From Temnopleurus reevesii (Eukaryota; Echinodermata; Echinoidea; Temnopleuroida; Temnopleuridae), in assembly GCA_036244855.1 (NCBI GenBank), contig BQKZ01014244.1, positions 1 through 10,183 on the forward strand: DNA of 10,183 bases, read 5' to 3'. The notes beneath the pieces are model-generated. The model was given only the letters and a program-made list of their open reading frames with translations. It was not told the DNA's origin and did no database searches. Position numbers and translations under genes: made by a program. How positions within the stretch are numbered: position 1 is the stretch's first letter; every line of letters starts with the position of its first letter. Shown here piece after piece: positions 1 through 7,268 of this stretch.

Positions 1-334
1 TTGATATTACATGATTGAACTTCCTATCTAATATAGCTACACCAGAGGGAATTAATGGAATGATTCGGTGAACAATTTTTGCTGCTTCACAAAGTCAGAG
101 ATGCCCACCATTCCAGAATAAGCACGAGGTGTATTTTTATATGATTTCAAAGCTTTCATTAAAAGTGCATGGCTGAGAGAGTGGTAATTGTTGTCATATT
201 TTCTCCCACTTTGGTTCAGCTATTGCATTATTCCCATTTTAATCTTTGCCTCATGTATATTCCAGAACGGTTGGCATCACTGCAGTGTACATGAACCTCA
301 ATATGCAATGCAATCCATGAGAGCTATCTTCAGA
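1..334. other. Non-coding stretch, nothing recognised
   Basis: AT-rich DNA with stops in all frames at short spacing. I see no splice-flanked open segment, no RNA gene and no internal repeat. It is probably intronic or intergenic. Confidence 0.5.
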
Positions 335-504
335 AGTTAGATATTTAACTGAATATGTATATTTCACATTCAACTACAAAATGTACACATACTAGAATAC
401 TGTGAACTGAAATACAGAATTTCTCTGGTTCGTTTACAGAACTTCCTCTCTGCATAGTTCATTTGTGTTGTAAACAAATACACAAACAGGCTGTGTATGC
501 AATT
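335..504. repeat. Diverged direct repeat, copy A
   Basis: This is the first of two copies about 215 bases apart (the second is at 550-680). The order of shared blocks is the same in both: 'agtt.gatattta', 'aatatgta.atttc.cattc', 'tgtacacata', 'aactgaaataca', 'acttcctctctgcata', 'gttcatt', 'tgtaaacaaata' and 'tatgcaatt'. Copy A is longer than copy B by about 40 bases because of internal indels. There is no coding potential. The boundaries are approximate and come from matching by eye. Confidence 0.7.
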
Positions 505-549
505 CAAAGGAGCTAGCTACTACTATAACTGAACATGGGTTATTTCATT

Positions 550-680
550 AGTTGAATATTTAAATAAATATGTACATTTCCCATTCTAAGTGTACATATA
601 CATAATGTAATGAAATAATGAAATAACTGAAATACATTACTTCCTCTCTACATAATTCATTGTAAACAAATATGCAATTT
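550..680. repeat. Diverged direct repeat, copy B
   Basis: This is the partner of the copy at 335-504. It keeps the blocks 'aatatgtacatttcccattc', 'tgtacatata', 'aactgaaatacat', 'acttcctctctacataattcatt' in shorter pieces, and 'tgtaaacaaatatgcaatt'. The shared block order over more than 120 bases indicates an old tandem duplication, or two insertions of one non-autonomous element. Terminal inverted repeats and target duplications are not evident. Confidence 0.7.
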
Positions 681-1031
681 GTTGATTCCCATTGACTTCC
701 TTGTTACTTGCCCATGAATAATTCTTATTTTTCATTTTCGACATATAACAAGGGGATTGAACTGTAATATCAACTAACAAAAATTACATTCACAAAGCAG
801 AATCAAGCAGAGAGGAATCGATATGCACTTTAAATATGGAAAATAACCCTTTCTTCCTATGATCCAAGGTCCAAGAAACTTACAGAATAATTTTTTTTCT
901 CACTTTGTTAAATTTTAAGTGTAATCCTTCCGCCCCCAAAATATAATAATAAAAAATAGATATAGATAAATCTACATTTTTCTCTATTGGGATATACAAC
1001 AGATTTACAAAAAAAATGAAAGTATACTGAG
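681..1031. other. Non-coding stretch; possible 3' flank of a minus-strand gene
   Basis: AT-rich, with poly-T and A/T simple sequence near 890-960. I see no open segment that splice signals support. If the minus-strand terminal exon at 1125-1286 is real, this is its downstream flank. Confidence 0.4.
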
Positions 1032-1037
1032 TTTATT
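1032..1037 (-). terminator. Candidate polyadenylation signal (AATAAA, minus strand)
   Basis: The plus strand reads TTTATT, which is AATAAA on the minus strand. It lies about 90 bases beyond the stop codon of the candidate terminal exon at 1125-1286. About 25-40 bases further on (minus direction) comes a U/GU-rich stretch, 'ttttttttgtaaatctgttg', as expected for a cleavage region. The hexamer is common by chance in AT-rich DNA, so only the context gives it weight. Confidence 0.3.
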
Positions 1038-1124
1038 AGTTAAATTGATGAACCTAAAATCCATTGTTTCCCTCAAAACCACTTTCCTGTGTCAGTTCAC
1101 AAGCCATGACCTTTGACATATACA

Positions 1125-1286
1125 TCATCCTGTGCAAAGATTTTGGGTGTGGGCAGAAGAGATAGTTTTTCCAAGAGTTTCGAAACTTTCTTCACATGGA
1201 GGAAAAAACTGAAGACGATTTTGCATTCTGAGGGATAAATTCTTGTATTTCAACAATAGAAAACGAACAGATGTTTTTCCTCCAAG
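1125..1286 (-). CDS. Candidate terminal coding exon, unknown protein
   Basis: On the minus strand an AG acceptor at 1287-1288 ('ccggttttcttcag') follows a long pyrimidine-rich, T-tract-bearing stretch (about 1290-1480) and opens a 53-codon frame ending in TGA at 1125-1127. The peptide starts LGGKTSVRFLLLKYKN, contains LRMQNRLQFFPPCEESFE and ends HTQNLCTG. It is mixed in composition, unlike the phenylalanine- and serine-rich translation of the T-tracts upstream, which I take as intron although the frame stays open through it. An AATAAA about 90 bases after the stop fits a last exon. I recognise no domain. The acceptor puts the frame in phase 0, so it cannot follow the donor at 4514 directly in this frame; an exon between them would be needed. 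In the phase set by that donor the exon closes after about 12 codons. Confidence 0.28.
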   Translation of the reverse strand, partial: LGGKTSVRFLLLKYKNLSLRMQNRLQFFPPCEESFETLGKTISSAHTQNLCTG

Positions 1287-1288
1287 CT

Positions 1289-1722
1289 GAAGAAAACCGG
1301 AAATATGACTTGCACAAAATATTAAGCAGTACTCATACCCTTCTATGTAAAAAAAAAAAATGGAACAAAATGAAGAAAAAAAAACACAAATGACGAAAAA
1401 TTGAGGGAACAAAAAAAAACTGTTATAAGTGAAGGAATGACTGTAAAGTGTAAAGAAGAATGTGTCCAAAAATGTAAAAAATGATTAGAAATTTGAACTA
1501 CATGTAACAATCAGAGCTCTATGAAAATTTGAAAAGTAAAGATCATGCACAAAAAAAAATGTACTTTTGCTTTACACTTTTGTAATTTTTCACAAAATGA
1601 ATATAGGCCTAGAGAATGTAAAGTAAATCAAGGTGTGAATTCAAAGTAGTCTGAGAAACGGGCCCAGGATTGGAAATTACGATCATGGCACTGGGATATT
1701 ATGCTGTCCGCATACATGTTTT
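1289..1722. other. A/T-tract-rich non-coding stretch
   Basis: On the plus strand there are repeated A tracts (about 9-12 bases near 1348, 1375 and 1412); on the minus strand these are T tracts, and they would form the polypyrimidine region before the acceptor at 1287. Near 1650 is 'tctgagaaacgggcccagg', a GC-rich word out of keeping with its surroundings that may come from a dispersed repeat. Any longer minus-strand reading through the T tracts is low-complexity and is not called as protein. Confidence 0.4.
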
Positions 1723-1991
1723 ATATGAAGGCATGATTCAATAAAGTAGCAATATTATGAAGTGGCATCTTGCGATAACGACAACGACACACTCTTATTA
1801 TCATGCAGGCCTACATATAAACTTGTCTGACTTCATTGGTCAACATCCCAAGTTTGATCTTACAAAATTATTCTAAAATTATTTTTATCTTTTTGTTTAA
1901 ATAGTGATTTTTTTCTAAAAATAAAATGAATAAATATCTGTCTGAAACAGGATCATGTTCAAGGATATACTCCTTGAATTTCAAAGAGTAT
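1723..1991 (+). repeat. Diverged tandem array, unit 1
   Basis: This is the first of three units that each begin with 'gaaggcatgattcaataaagtagcaat' in short near-identical pieces, followed by 'ggcatcttg.gata.c.acaa'. It ends with 'ggatatactccttgaatttcaaagagtat', which leads straight into unit 2. It is about 270 bases long. AATAAA inside the conserved head belongs to the repeat and is not taken as a gene's polyadenylation signal. Confidence 0.75.
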
Positions 1992-2411
1992 CATAAGAAG
2001 GCATGATTCAACAAAGTAGCAATATTATGAAGCGCCACCTTGGGATAACAATAATGACAGATTCTTCACGTCATACACATATAACTAACCTATTTTTGTA
2101 TATAGCAGCCAACATGAGTCAAAAGAAATTGGTAATAATCCTGTTCCAACTTCGTAATCTTCACATATTTTACATTAAAATGCATGGCACTAGAGTTGCA
2201 AAAATTAGTAGTCATCTTTTCTTGGGCTTACACAAAACTTGACAAGTCTGTAATGATTATTACAAATTAATTATTGTTGGCAGCTATGTTTGTATTCTAA
2301 CATCTCAAGCATATAAAATATTTTTTAATTAGCAACAAACTAGTCCAATAAATCAATGCCTGCTAAAACAGGTATATATTTTGAAGGAAATCTTCCTTAA
2401 ATTTCAAAGAA
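1992..2411 (+). repeat. Diverged tandem array, unit 2 (with extra internal sequence)
   Basis: The head at 1998-2030 matches unit 1 with one difference in 'gcatgattcaacaaagtagc', then 'gccaccttgggataacaataa'-like sequence in short blocks. The tail 'ggaaatcttccttaaatttc' matches the tail of unit 1. The unit is about 150 bases longer than its neighbours; the extra part lies roughly in 2085-2225 and may be an insertion. A 79-codon open frame starting at 2003 lies entirely in the repeat and has no coding features. Confidence 0.72.
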
Positions 2412-2680
2412 TATGATATGAAGACGTGATTCAATAAAGTAGCAATATTGAGCTTCCAAGCTAAGGCATCTTGGGATAGCAACAACACATTCCAAATGTC
2501 ATGCCAATGCAGTGTAGCTCATACTAGTCTACCTCATAAGTAAAGTACGCTTCATTCAAAATACTAATGTGATAAAATTTTTAAACAAGCCATATCTCCT
2601 TGATGAAATCATGAAAATCTACTGAAAAATATAAAATCTGAAGGGAATCTACCATAATTACAAAAGGAAATCATAAAAAT
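2412..2680 (+). repeat. Diverged tandem array, unit 3
   Basis: The head 'gaagacgtgattcaataaag' plus 'tagcaatatt' matches units 1 and 2, followed by 'ggcatcttgggatagcaaca'. The tail near 2630-2680 ('gaagggaatctaccataatt', 'gaaatcat') resembles the unit 2 tail more weakly. It is about 265 bases long, like unit 1. Three consecutive units with the same order suggest ancient tandem duplication. Confidence 0.68.
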
Positions 2681-2982
2681 GAACAGACATGTACCCTAAA
2701 AATTGTGGAAGCTCTACAACCGCACATCAAAGTCTGTATCTGGGACTAGGGAGCTCTCATAAACATTGACATTATCACCTCTATCTTGTTTTCAATTTCT
2801 CGCCCCTATAAATAAATTTCTCCCATCATGTTCAGCTGCCTGGCACTGAAATCAAATCATATCTTGGCAAGTGGCGATAAAACGGCGACGGAACAACGTT
2901 TTGAAAGAGAGAGGAGGATGTCATGTATTAATATTTTGTTTTATGATTTTTTTTTTATATCAGGTCTCTTGGCAGAACATTT

Positions 2983-3057
2983 TTACGGGTTTCCGAACGC
3001 GCTGTCTGTCTCTTGCGGGACTTCCTCTGTGAATGAAGGAGATTCTTTTTCAATATT
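2983..3057 (-). CDS. Candidate short minus-strand exon, unknown protein
   Basis: On the minus strand an acceptor at 3058-3059 ('acctacttagttttag') precedes a 75-base, GC-richer segment. In the frame ending in TAA at 2983-2985 it reads NIEKESPSFTEEVPQETDSA then FGNP, an acidic C-terminus-like peptide. The other two frames are also open in part. If joined to the phase 2 donor at 4514, the frame becomes strongly basic (QRKSRKRQTARSETRK) and runs to a TAA beyond 2983. A second acceptor-like site, 'ccttcattcacag', lies inside the segment. The composition stands out from the AT-rich surroundings, but frame and boundaries are unresolved, and a conserved non-coding element is equally possible. Confidence 0.2.
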   Translation of the reverse strand, partial: NIEKESPSFTEEVPQETDSAFGNP

Positions 3058-3298
3058 CTAAAACTAAGTAGGTCTATTTATGCTATAATGCAATAATAAT
3101 TGAATAATATCGATCCATGATATGAATGCAAATTCTTCTCCTTGACTTTATAAAAAGAAGGTTTTTCTCTGATATAAATTTAATTTCTGAAAGTACCCTA
3201 CATTTATAAATGTGTGAACTTTCTGCAGTTTTTAATTTGCTCATAATTTCCAAAGGATTTTTACAGTGTTGCACTGTATTCATACGTGTAACAATTAT

Positions 3299-3560
3299 CA
3301 TAATAATAATAATAATAATGATAATAATACTTGAATTTAAATAGCGCTTTTTCAAGAGGATACAAATTGCTGCTTAGAAAGACTACATTATGTTACAACA
3401 AGAATTATAAAGATGGGTTTTGAGATGTTTCTTATAAAGCAAGGTTACAACAAGAATTATAAAGATGGGTTTTGAGATATTTCTTATAAAGCAAGGTTAT
3501 TGTCAATCTGTTAAGGAAAAAACAGCTATCAATTCGCTGGAATGCCTTATAAAAGCACAA
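3299..3560 (+). repeat. Interspersed repeat with (TAA)n head and internal tandem duplication
   Basis: It begins with a (TAA)n-type microsatellite (about 3299-3329), followed by 'aatttaaatagcgctttttc' and then 'agatgggttttgagatgttt'. A (TAA)n run next to a 'tatagcgctttt' word and a later 'gttttgagatgtttct' word is an arrangement I remember from abundant repeats of sea urchins and other marine invertebrates; this is memory, not a search. The right boundary is approximate. Minus-strand poly-isoleucine translation of the TAA run is an artefact. Confidence 0.6.
3393..3496 (+). repeat. 52-bp tandem duplication, two copies
   Basis: Copies are 3393-3444 and 3445-3496, each beginning 'ttacaacaagaattataaag' and ending 'cttataaagcaagg'. 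I count one difference between them (G versus A in 'gagat.tttct'). The near identity contrasts with the strong divergence of the other duplications here, so this event is recent. Confidence 0.95.
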
Positions 3561-3904
3561 TAAAATCTAACCTTTCTTTACCAAAACCCCTGGACACATG
3601 TTTCCATTCAACAAAACCAAAGGAGGAATTTTCAAAGTATCTTTTCAACCCTCAAAAGATCACACAAATCAACACCTTATGTTAATACCCTCAACTACAA
3701 ACATTCTTCTTCAAATATCTTACAATTCAAACCATTTTATATACAAGGATATTCCCCCCAAAATAACCGTTGGTGTATAATATGAACATTAGTTCCATCT
3801 GAGCAGGCTCAGCTAAATGGCATTGGCTTTTCATCCCTTTTTCTCTATATAACTTCTGTGTGCATTTCTCACGCCTACATAGTTCTAACCGAAATACGGA
3901 AAAT
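3561..3904. other. Non-coding stretch, nothing recognised
   Basis: Short open frames on both strands (about 60 codons) have no splice support and ordinary AT-rich composition. If the exon at 3905-3962 is terminal, this is its 3' untranslated region and flank. I see no AATAAA on the minus strand close to that stop. Confidence 0.4.
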
Positions 3905-3962
3905 CTAGCGAATAATGCAAATGGCCTCAATTGCGGTGTTCAAATAACCATTGTTGGGCTGT
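3905..3962 (-). CDS. Candidate small minus-strand exon, unknown protein
   Basis: The minus strand shows a good acceptor at 3963-3964 ('gtgcattcttttgcag'). In the phase set by the donor at 4514 (two bases carried over) the segment reads QPNNGYLNTAIEAICIIR and stops at TAG (3905-3907). The phase match with the exon at 4515-4651 is the main argument; the join would give an arginine codon at the junction and a peptide of about 64 residues in all. Such agreement occurs by chance one time in three, and the exon could instead end earlier at a weak donor. No family is recognised. Confidence 0.22.
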
Positions 3963-3964
3963 CT

Positions 3965-4508
3965 GCAAAAGAATGCACAGGTTTCAGTTTCCGAGCGAGA
4001 TTTGGATCACACTCTGAAGGTCACATGATCACGCAAGATCAAAAGTTTCCCAAAATATGGGTCGTCTGAATTTGAATGTAGATGATCATACAAAATTTTA
4101 ATCAAATCTTATTGTATGAATCAAAACTTATCTTATGAATAAAAGAGATTATCTCCCCTGGTCAGCTGTACACTGGATTTTATAGATTTTGATTATTATC
4201 TTTTTTTAACAGAAGGGCTAGAAATACAGTGGTGTTTTTTTTTTAATCACTTTGCAATTATGTGTAATTTTATCATCATATTGTCAAATTAAAATAGTAA
4301 TACCAATTTGACCAATAATAATGCACAATAACAAAACTTGTGTAAAAATGTCATAACAACATCAACGAGATGCAATTTTTCTCTCTAACACATGTTGCAA
4401 AACCATAACACCAGATTGTAATAAGGGTAAAGTAAACTCTCAAGAATCAATTTTGCTTTTTACACTTTTCCATAACAACAATTCAGGAATCAACTCCGGA
4501 CAATTGTG
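3965..4508. other. Presumed intron between minus-strand exon candidates
   Basis: AT-rich, with T tracts near 4200 and 4230. About 3965-4075 is somewhat richer in GC and carries a plus-strand open frame, but I find no supporting splice sites or protein features. It would be intronic in the minus-strand model. Confidence 0.35.
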
Positions 4509-4514
4509 ACTTAC
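4509..4514 (-). other. Splice donor GTAAGT (minus strand)
   Basis: The plus strand reads ACTTAC, giving TTTGAG|GTAAGT on the minus strand, a perfect match to the animal U1-pairing consensus. It closes the open frame of the exon at 4515-4651 after two bases of a codon. Confidence 0.5.
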
Positions 4515-4651
4515 CTCAAAGTGTTACATTTCCGGTTAGCGTCGGCAATCATTCGTTTGACCAGGCCTTTCTCTATGATCTCTACCCCCTCCGTATCTAG
4601 GGCCGTTCCATTGTTATTCGAGACATTCCCTTCCATGACGCCCACTATCAT
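4515..4651 (-). CDS. Candidate first coding exon of an unrecognised minus-strand gene
   Basis: On the minus strand an ATG at 4649-4651 in good context (gccaagATGa) opens 45 codons plus two bases, ending at a consensus GTAAGT donor. The peptide begins MIVGVMEGNVSNNNG, continues with TALDTEGVEIIEKGLVKRM and ends IADANRKCNTL: an acidic-to-basic, helix-prone segment with normal amino-acid balance. A second start at 4636 (gtcATGg) also has strong context and would give MEGNVSNN. The frame stays open upstream for about 18 codons to a TGA near 4727, so the exon could instead begin at an acceptor such as 'caacaatatag' (4689-4690). A short upstream ORF of 15 codons begins near 4736. Composition is GC-richer than the flanks. 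I cannot name the protein; the remaining exons lie to the left, inside or beyond the window. Confidence 0.45.
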
Positions 4652-4745
4652 CTTGGCAAATGTGATCAAATCGATGAAATCAAAATCGCTATATTGTTGA
4701 TAATAGATGGTTGGGAGGAACCGCGATCACGTACATCGTGCGATT

Positions 4746-4751
4746 ACTTAC
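4746..4751 (-). other. Second splice donor GTAAGT (minus strand)
   Basis: The plus strand ACTTAC gives 'ctcgattt|GTAAGT' on the minus strand. It could end a 5' untranslated exon whose intron runs either to an acceptor at 4689-4690 (only about 62 bases, short for an animal) or past 4515. Two perfect donors facing the same way within 250 bases suggest a real gene start with alternative 5' structure, though one may be chance. Confidence 0.3.
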
Positions 4752-4779
4752 AAATCGAGAATCAACACAGTGTGGGGGT

Positions 4780-4900
4780 AAACTAGCGACGGCAGGCTAT
4801 GAATCTGTCGAGAACTGGGTCAAAATAGCCCAAATTAATGAACTTTGGTGATTGAACGATCCAATCCAACAGGAAGCGGCCAAATATTTCAAGAAAAATC
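4780..4900 (-). promoter_or_regulatory. Possible minus-strand promoter region with ETS and CCAAT motifs
   Basis: Upstream of the candidate first exon, locally GC-richer DNA carries 'ccaatc' at 4861-4866 (a CCAAT box on the plus strand; GATTGG when read toward the gene) and 'caggaagcgg' at 4870-4879, which fits an ETS-family core GGAA. CCAAT and ETS sites are common in TATA-less animal promoters. No TATA box is seen at a suitable distance. The start site would be somewhere near 4760-4850. This is inferred from motifs and position only. Confidence 0.25.
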
Positions 4901-5643
4901 TGCAAATAATATCACAATTCCAGATGAAAGACTTGAAGGTGGATGCGTAAGCCTATATCAAGGGTAATGGGGGCCGGGTTTAATCCTTTTAGTCCAGCGG
5001 AAAAATAATCACCAAATGGTTGAGGCTGGAAGTGGGAAGACGGAGGAGGTGAAAAATGGCAAGTATGAGTCAAAGAAAAGAATTCCTTGAATGGCATGCG
5101 ACTGTTGCCTTGGTCCCCAAGTTCAGGCGGGGTCGGTGGGGTCGAGGGTAGCTTGGCTCTGGGGCAGACACACGCTTTTTGGAAAAACAGACCTCGTAAA
5201 TTACAGGCTTAAAAACATATCTCGATGTTTACTCCGCACCGATTGAATTACGACCACTGCAGTCCGGGCGCTTGTAGGGGGCTGACCCGTTTGATGCAGA
5301 TGACTGGAGTGATCCCTGGTTGCTTTCTCCAAACTCTAACGGATGAGAGAGAGGGAGCGAACAAGCGCACCAATCCAACTACTTTGCGGGCAGGATGCTA
5401 GAAGTAATCCTCCGGCTCAAGGACCGAGAGCAATCCCTACCATCAAATAGACCCTGACTTGGCAATGACTGAGCCAATTTGTTACATCTGCGTATAACTC
5501 GCACTTAGGGCACCATTCCATTTATAAATCAAACAGTTGGAGGAGATCCACATGAGCTAAGGAGTCATTGATCCCTGTATTAGGACTAGGGGCATCTGCG
5601 GAAATCATTTGGCATCCTCAAAACTTGTTCCAAAGACTGAAAG
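4901..5643. other. GC- and CpG-richer gene-flanking DNA
   Basis: About 4960-5460 is visibly richer in G and C than the rest of the window, with CpG dinucleotides and purine-rich blocks such as 'agaagacggaggaggtg' in parts and 'gaga' runs near 5344. This fits DNA near a promoter. Small plus-strand frames, including one of about 34 codons near 5300 and one of 20 codons near 5396 (MLEVILRLKDREQ), have no splice or conservation support that I can see. From 5460 to 5643 nothing is recognised. Confidence 0.35.
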
Positions 5644-6250
5644 GAAATGTCAAGCAATCAAAGGGATAAAACATACGACATATGTTCTGCGATTGTTGGA
5701 TCACTTTCTATATATTCATCCATCAGTCTTATGGATTTCCAAAGCAGTGATCACTTTATCCAGCTACTGGCTTTACTCAACCATCTATGCGTAAGAGGAA
5801 TAGATGGCCAGGCAAATACATTCACCTTATTCTAAACATCACACAAGTGATATGAGAAAAGGATATTGTACAGAAAATAGAACTTCACATCAATTTCTTT
5901 GATCGTAAAGTATTTCTCTCCATGATTCACTTTTGATATTGCAATCAATCCATACACATCAATATCAGAACTCCTATCAGGCGACGATGAAACAAGAATG
6001 ATAGTTGTCCATTACTCAGAGAACTAAATGCTTGTGACTGGTCCAATGATTGCTAAATATTTTCTCCATTTATTCACAAGTCCGATCCCTCTTTTATCCC
6101 TCGTGGTGTACGCACTTAATCAATATCAACACTCAAGTTGAAATAAGCTTGAAATGTCAAACACTTATTGAAATAAGCCCTTTTGACATATGTTCTACAA
6201 TCGTTAAATATTTCCCTCTCCGATTTCCAAGGGCCTTTCATATTTCTTTC
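5644..6250 (+). repeat. Very diverged direct-repeat array
   Basis: Two segments share block order with offset about 507: 'gaaatgtcaa', 'gacatatgttct', a 'cgatt/aatcgtt' block and 'gatttccaa' occur at 5644-5740 and again at 6151-6230. The block 'gatcgtaaagtatttctctcc' (5901) and 'tgattgctaaatattttctcc' (6048) resemble 'caatcgttaaatatttccctc' (6199), giving up to four related units roughly 150-210 bases apart. Divergence is high and units are incomplete. The open frames of about 60-70 codons inside have no protein character. Confidence 0.5.
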
Positions 6251-6517
6251 ACCGAGTAGAGCCTAGATAGTATGCTTCATCAAGCTTAGGGTCAGGGTTC
6301 AAATCCTCTGTCATGATCGCGGAGAGAAAAATGAACATAGCATTGGGGAATGTACTCAAATGACCCGCAAAAAAGCCCAGGTACTCTGCTTATTTCTGCT
6401 GTAATCAGACAACCATGATGAAAGCTCATTCGCGATATCCAATACTCGACAGGAACATGAAACATCAACTGAAGCGAAAAATCTCAGTCTCTTTTCCTTA
6501 ACTGATTCTGATTATAG
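6251..6517. other. Non-coding stretch, ending in a plus-strand acceptor-like site
   Basis: No repeat or exon is recognised to about 6480. At 6485-6517 the plus strand reads a pyrimidine-rich 'cagtctcttttccttaact', then 'gattctgattatag', a good branch-and-acceptor arrangement facing the open segment at 6518-6870. Confidence 0.3.
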
Positions 6518-6571
6518 AGTCATGTGATGAAAGCAATCCGCATCATCGATGTCACGGTGGGGCACATCATT

Positions 6572-6872
6572 CTATTTATGCAAACCGCGAAAATGTACGA
6601 AACCCTGTCCGTTTAAACTCCAATGAACTTGAAAATGAGACGAACTAGTCGTACATCGATGATCAAAATAACCTTCCCCAGTGATGGTCTTGAACAGAAT
6701 TGCGAACAAAATCAGTGTCAGTCTGACTGCCAGAAAAGATGGATGGTAATCGGTCCACCCGAGACTAAACACACCGAGAGGCTTTGTTTTGGTGGAGGAA
6801 ATATCTCGTTCAGGACTCGGCCGGGACAGAATACCAGCTTCATTCATTGCAGTTGAAAAGCGTTGCCCTCGA
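6572..6872 (-). CDS. Candidate exon, minus-strand reading; strand uncertain
   Basis: On the minus strand an acceptor at 6873-6874 ('cttctgtgctattgttgcag') opens a frame of about 99 codons to TAG (6572-6574). It contains SRPSPERDISSTKTKP, then FLAVRLTLILFAILFK (a hydrophobic, signal- or membrane-like helix), then DHRCTTSSSHFQVHWSLNG. An internal ATG gives MNEAGILSRPSPER. The plus strand of the same DNA is also open for 77 codons (6623-6856), with a cysteine-bearing peptide CEQNQCQSDCQKRW ending in FIHCS, and has its own acceptor at 6516-6517, but the plus frame meets a TAA at about 6617 just before its ATG. The segment is GC-richer than its flanks. I recognise neither product. A conserved non-coding block is also possible. 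Confidence 0.27.
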
Positions 6873-7266
6873 CTGCAACAATAGCACAGAAGCATAATAT
6901 AAACATACATGTATCTATATTTCCACTGCCTAAATCTCTTTCTTCCTGGTACGGTTCCATTTTCCTCGCCCTTGTTCTCTCTCTCTTACAATCTCCAACC
7001 GTCTCCCTTTCTTTCCTCTCTCGCCATATAGAGTTATCTATTATCCATCTTTAGCCGTCCTTCTTCACATGTTCTATTTTTTCCTCAAATTTCTTTGTTT
7101 AACTCGCTCTTATTTTCCCATTCACCTTTCCTAATTTTCTTTTCTAATTGTCTAATACTCACTCTCTATCAAGCTTTTCTTCATGTTTTTGTTTTTGTTT
7201 AGTTTTGTTTCTTTTCTCCCTCTCTTTCTCTAGTTATCTTTATCTCTCTCTCTCTATCTCACACAT

Positions 7267-7268
<2 letters not shown>

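Noticed and set aside
2003..2242. 79-codon plus-strand frame
   Set aside because: It lies wholly within unit 2 of a diverged tandem array and is not kept open in units 1 and 3.
2806..2837. TATAAATA followed by ATG at 2828
   Set aside because: The ATG is only about 15 bases after the TATA-like word, so a start site 25-30 bases downstream would exclude it; the word is common in AT-rich DNA.
3083..3355. 90-codon minus-strand frame with a run of isoleucines
   Set aside because: The isoleucine run is the (TAA)n microsatellite read backwards; the rest is AT-rich with no gene signals.
3860..4069. 69-codon plus-strand frame
   Set aside because: No start context, splice borders or recognised motif; it overlaps the minus-strand acceptor and exon candidate at 3905-3964.
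4912..5097. 61-codon minus-strand frame in the GC-rich region
   Set aside because: Proline/serine-rich composition from local base bias, with no splice borders or recognised motif; it lies where a promoter is more likely.
6255..6325. tRNA or tRNA-derived SINE, from the B-box-like 'gggttcaaatcc'
   Set aside because: The T-stem does not pair properly, no A box or acceptor stem is found at the right spacing, and no SINE body follows.
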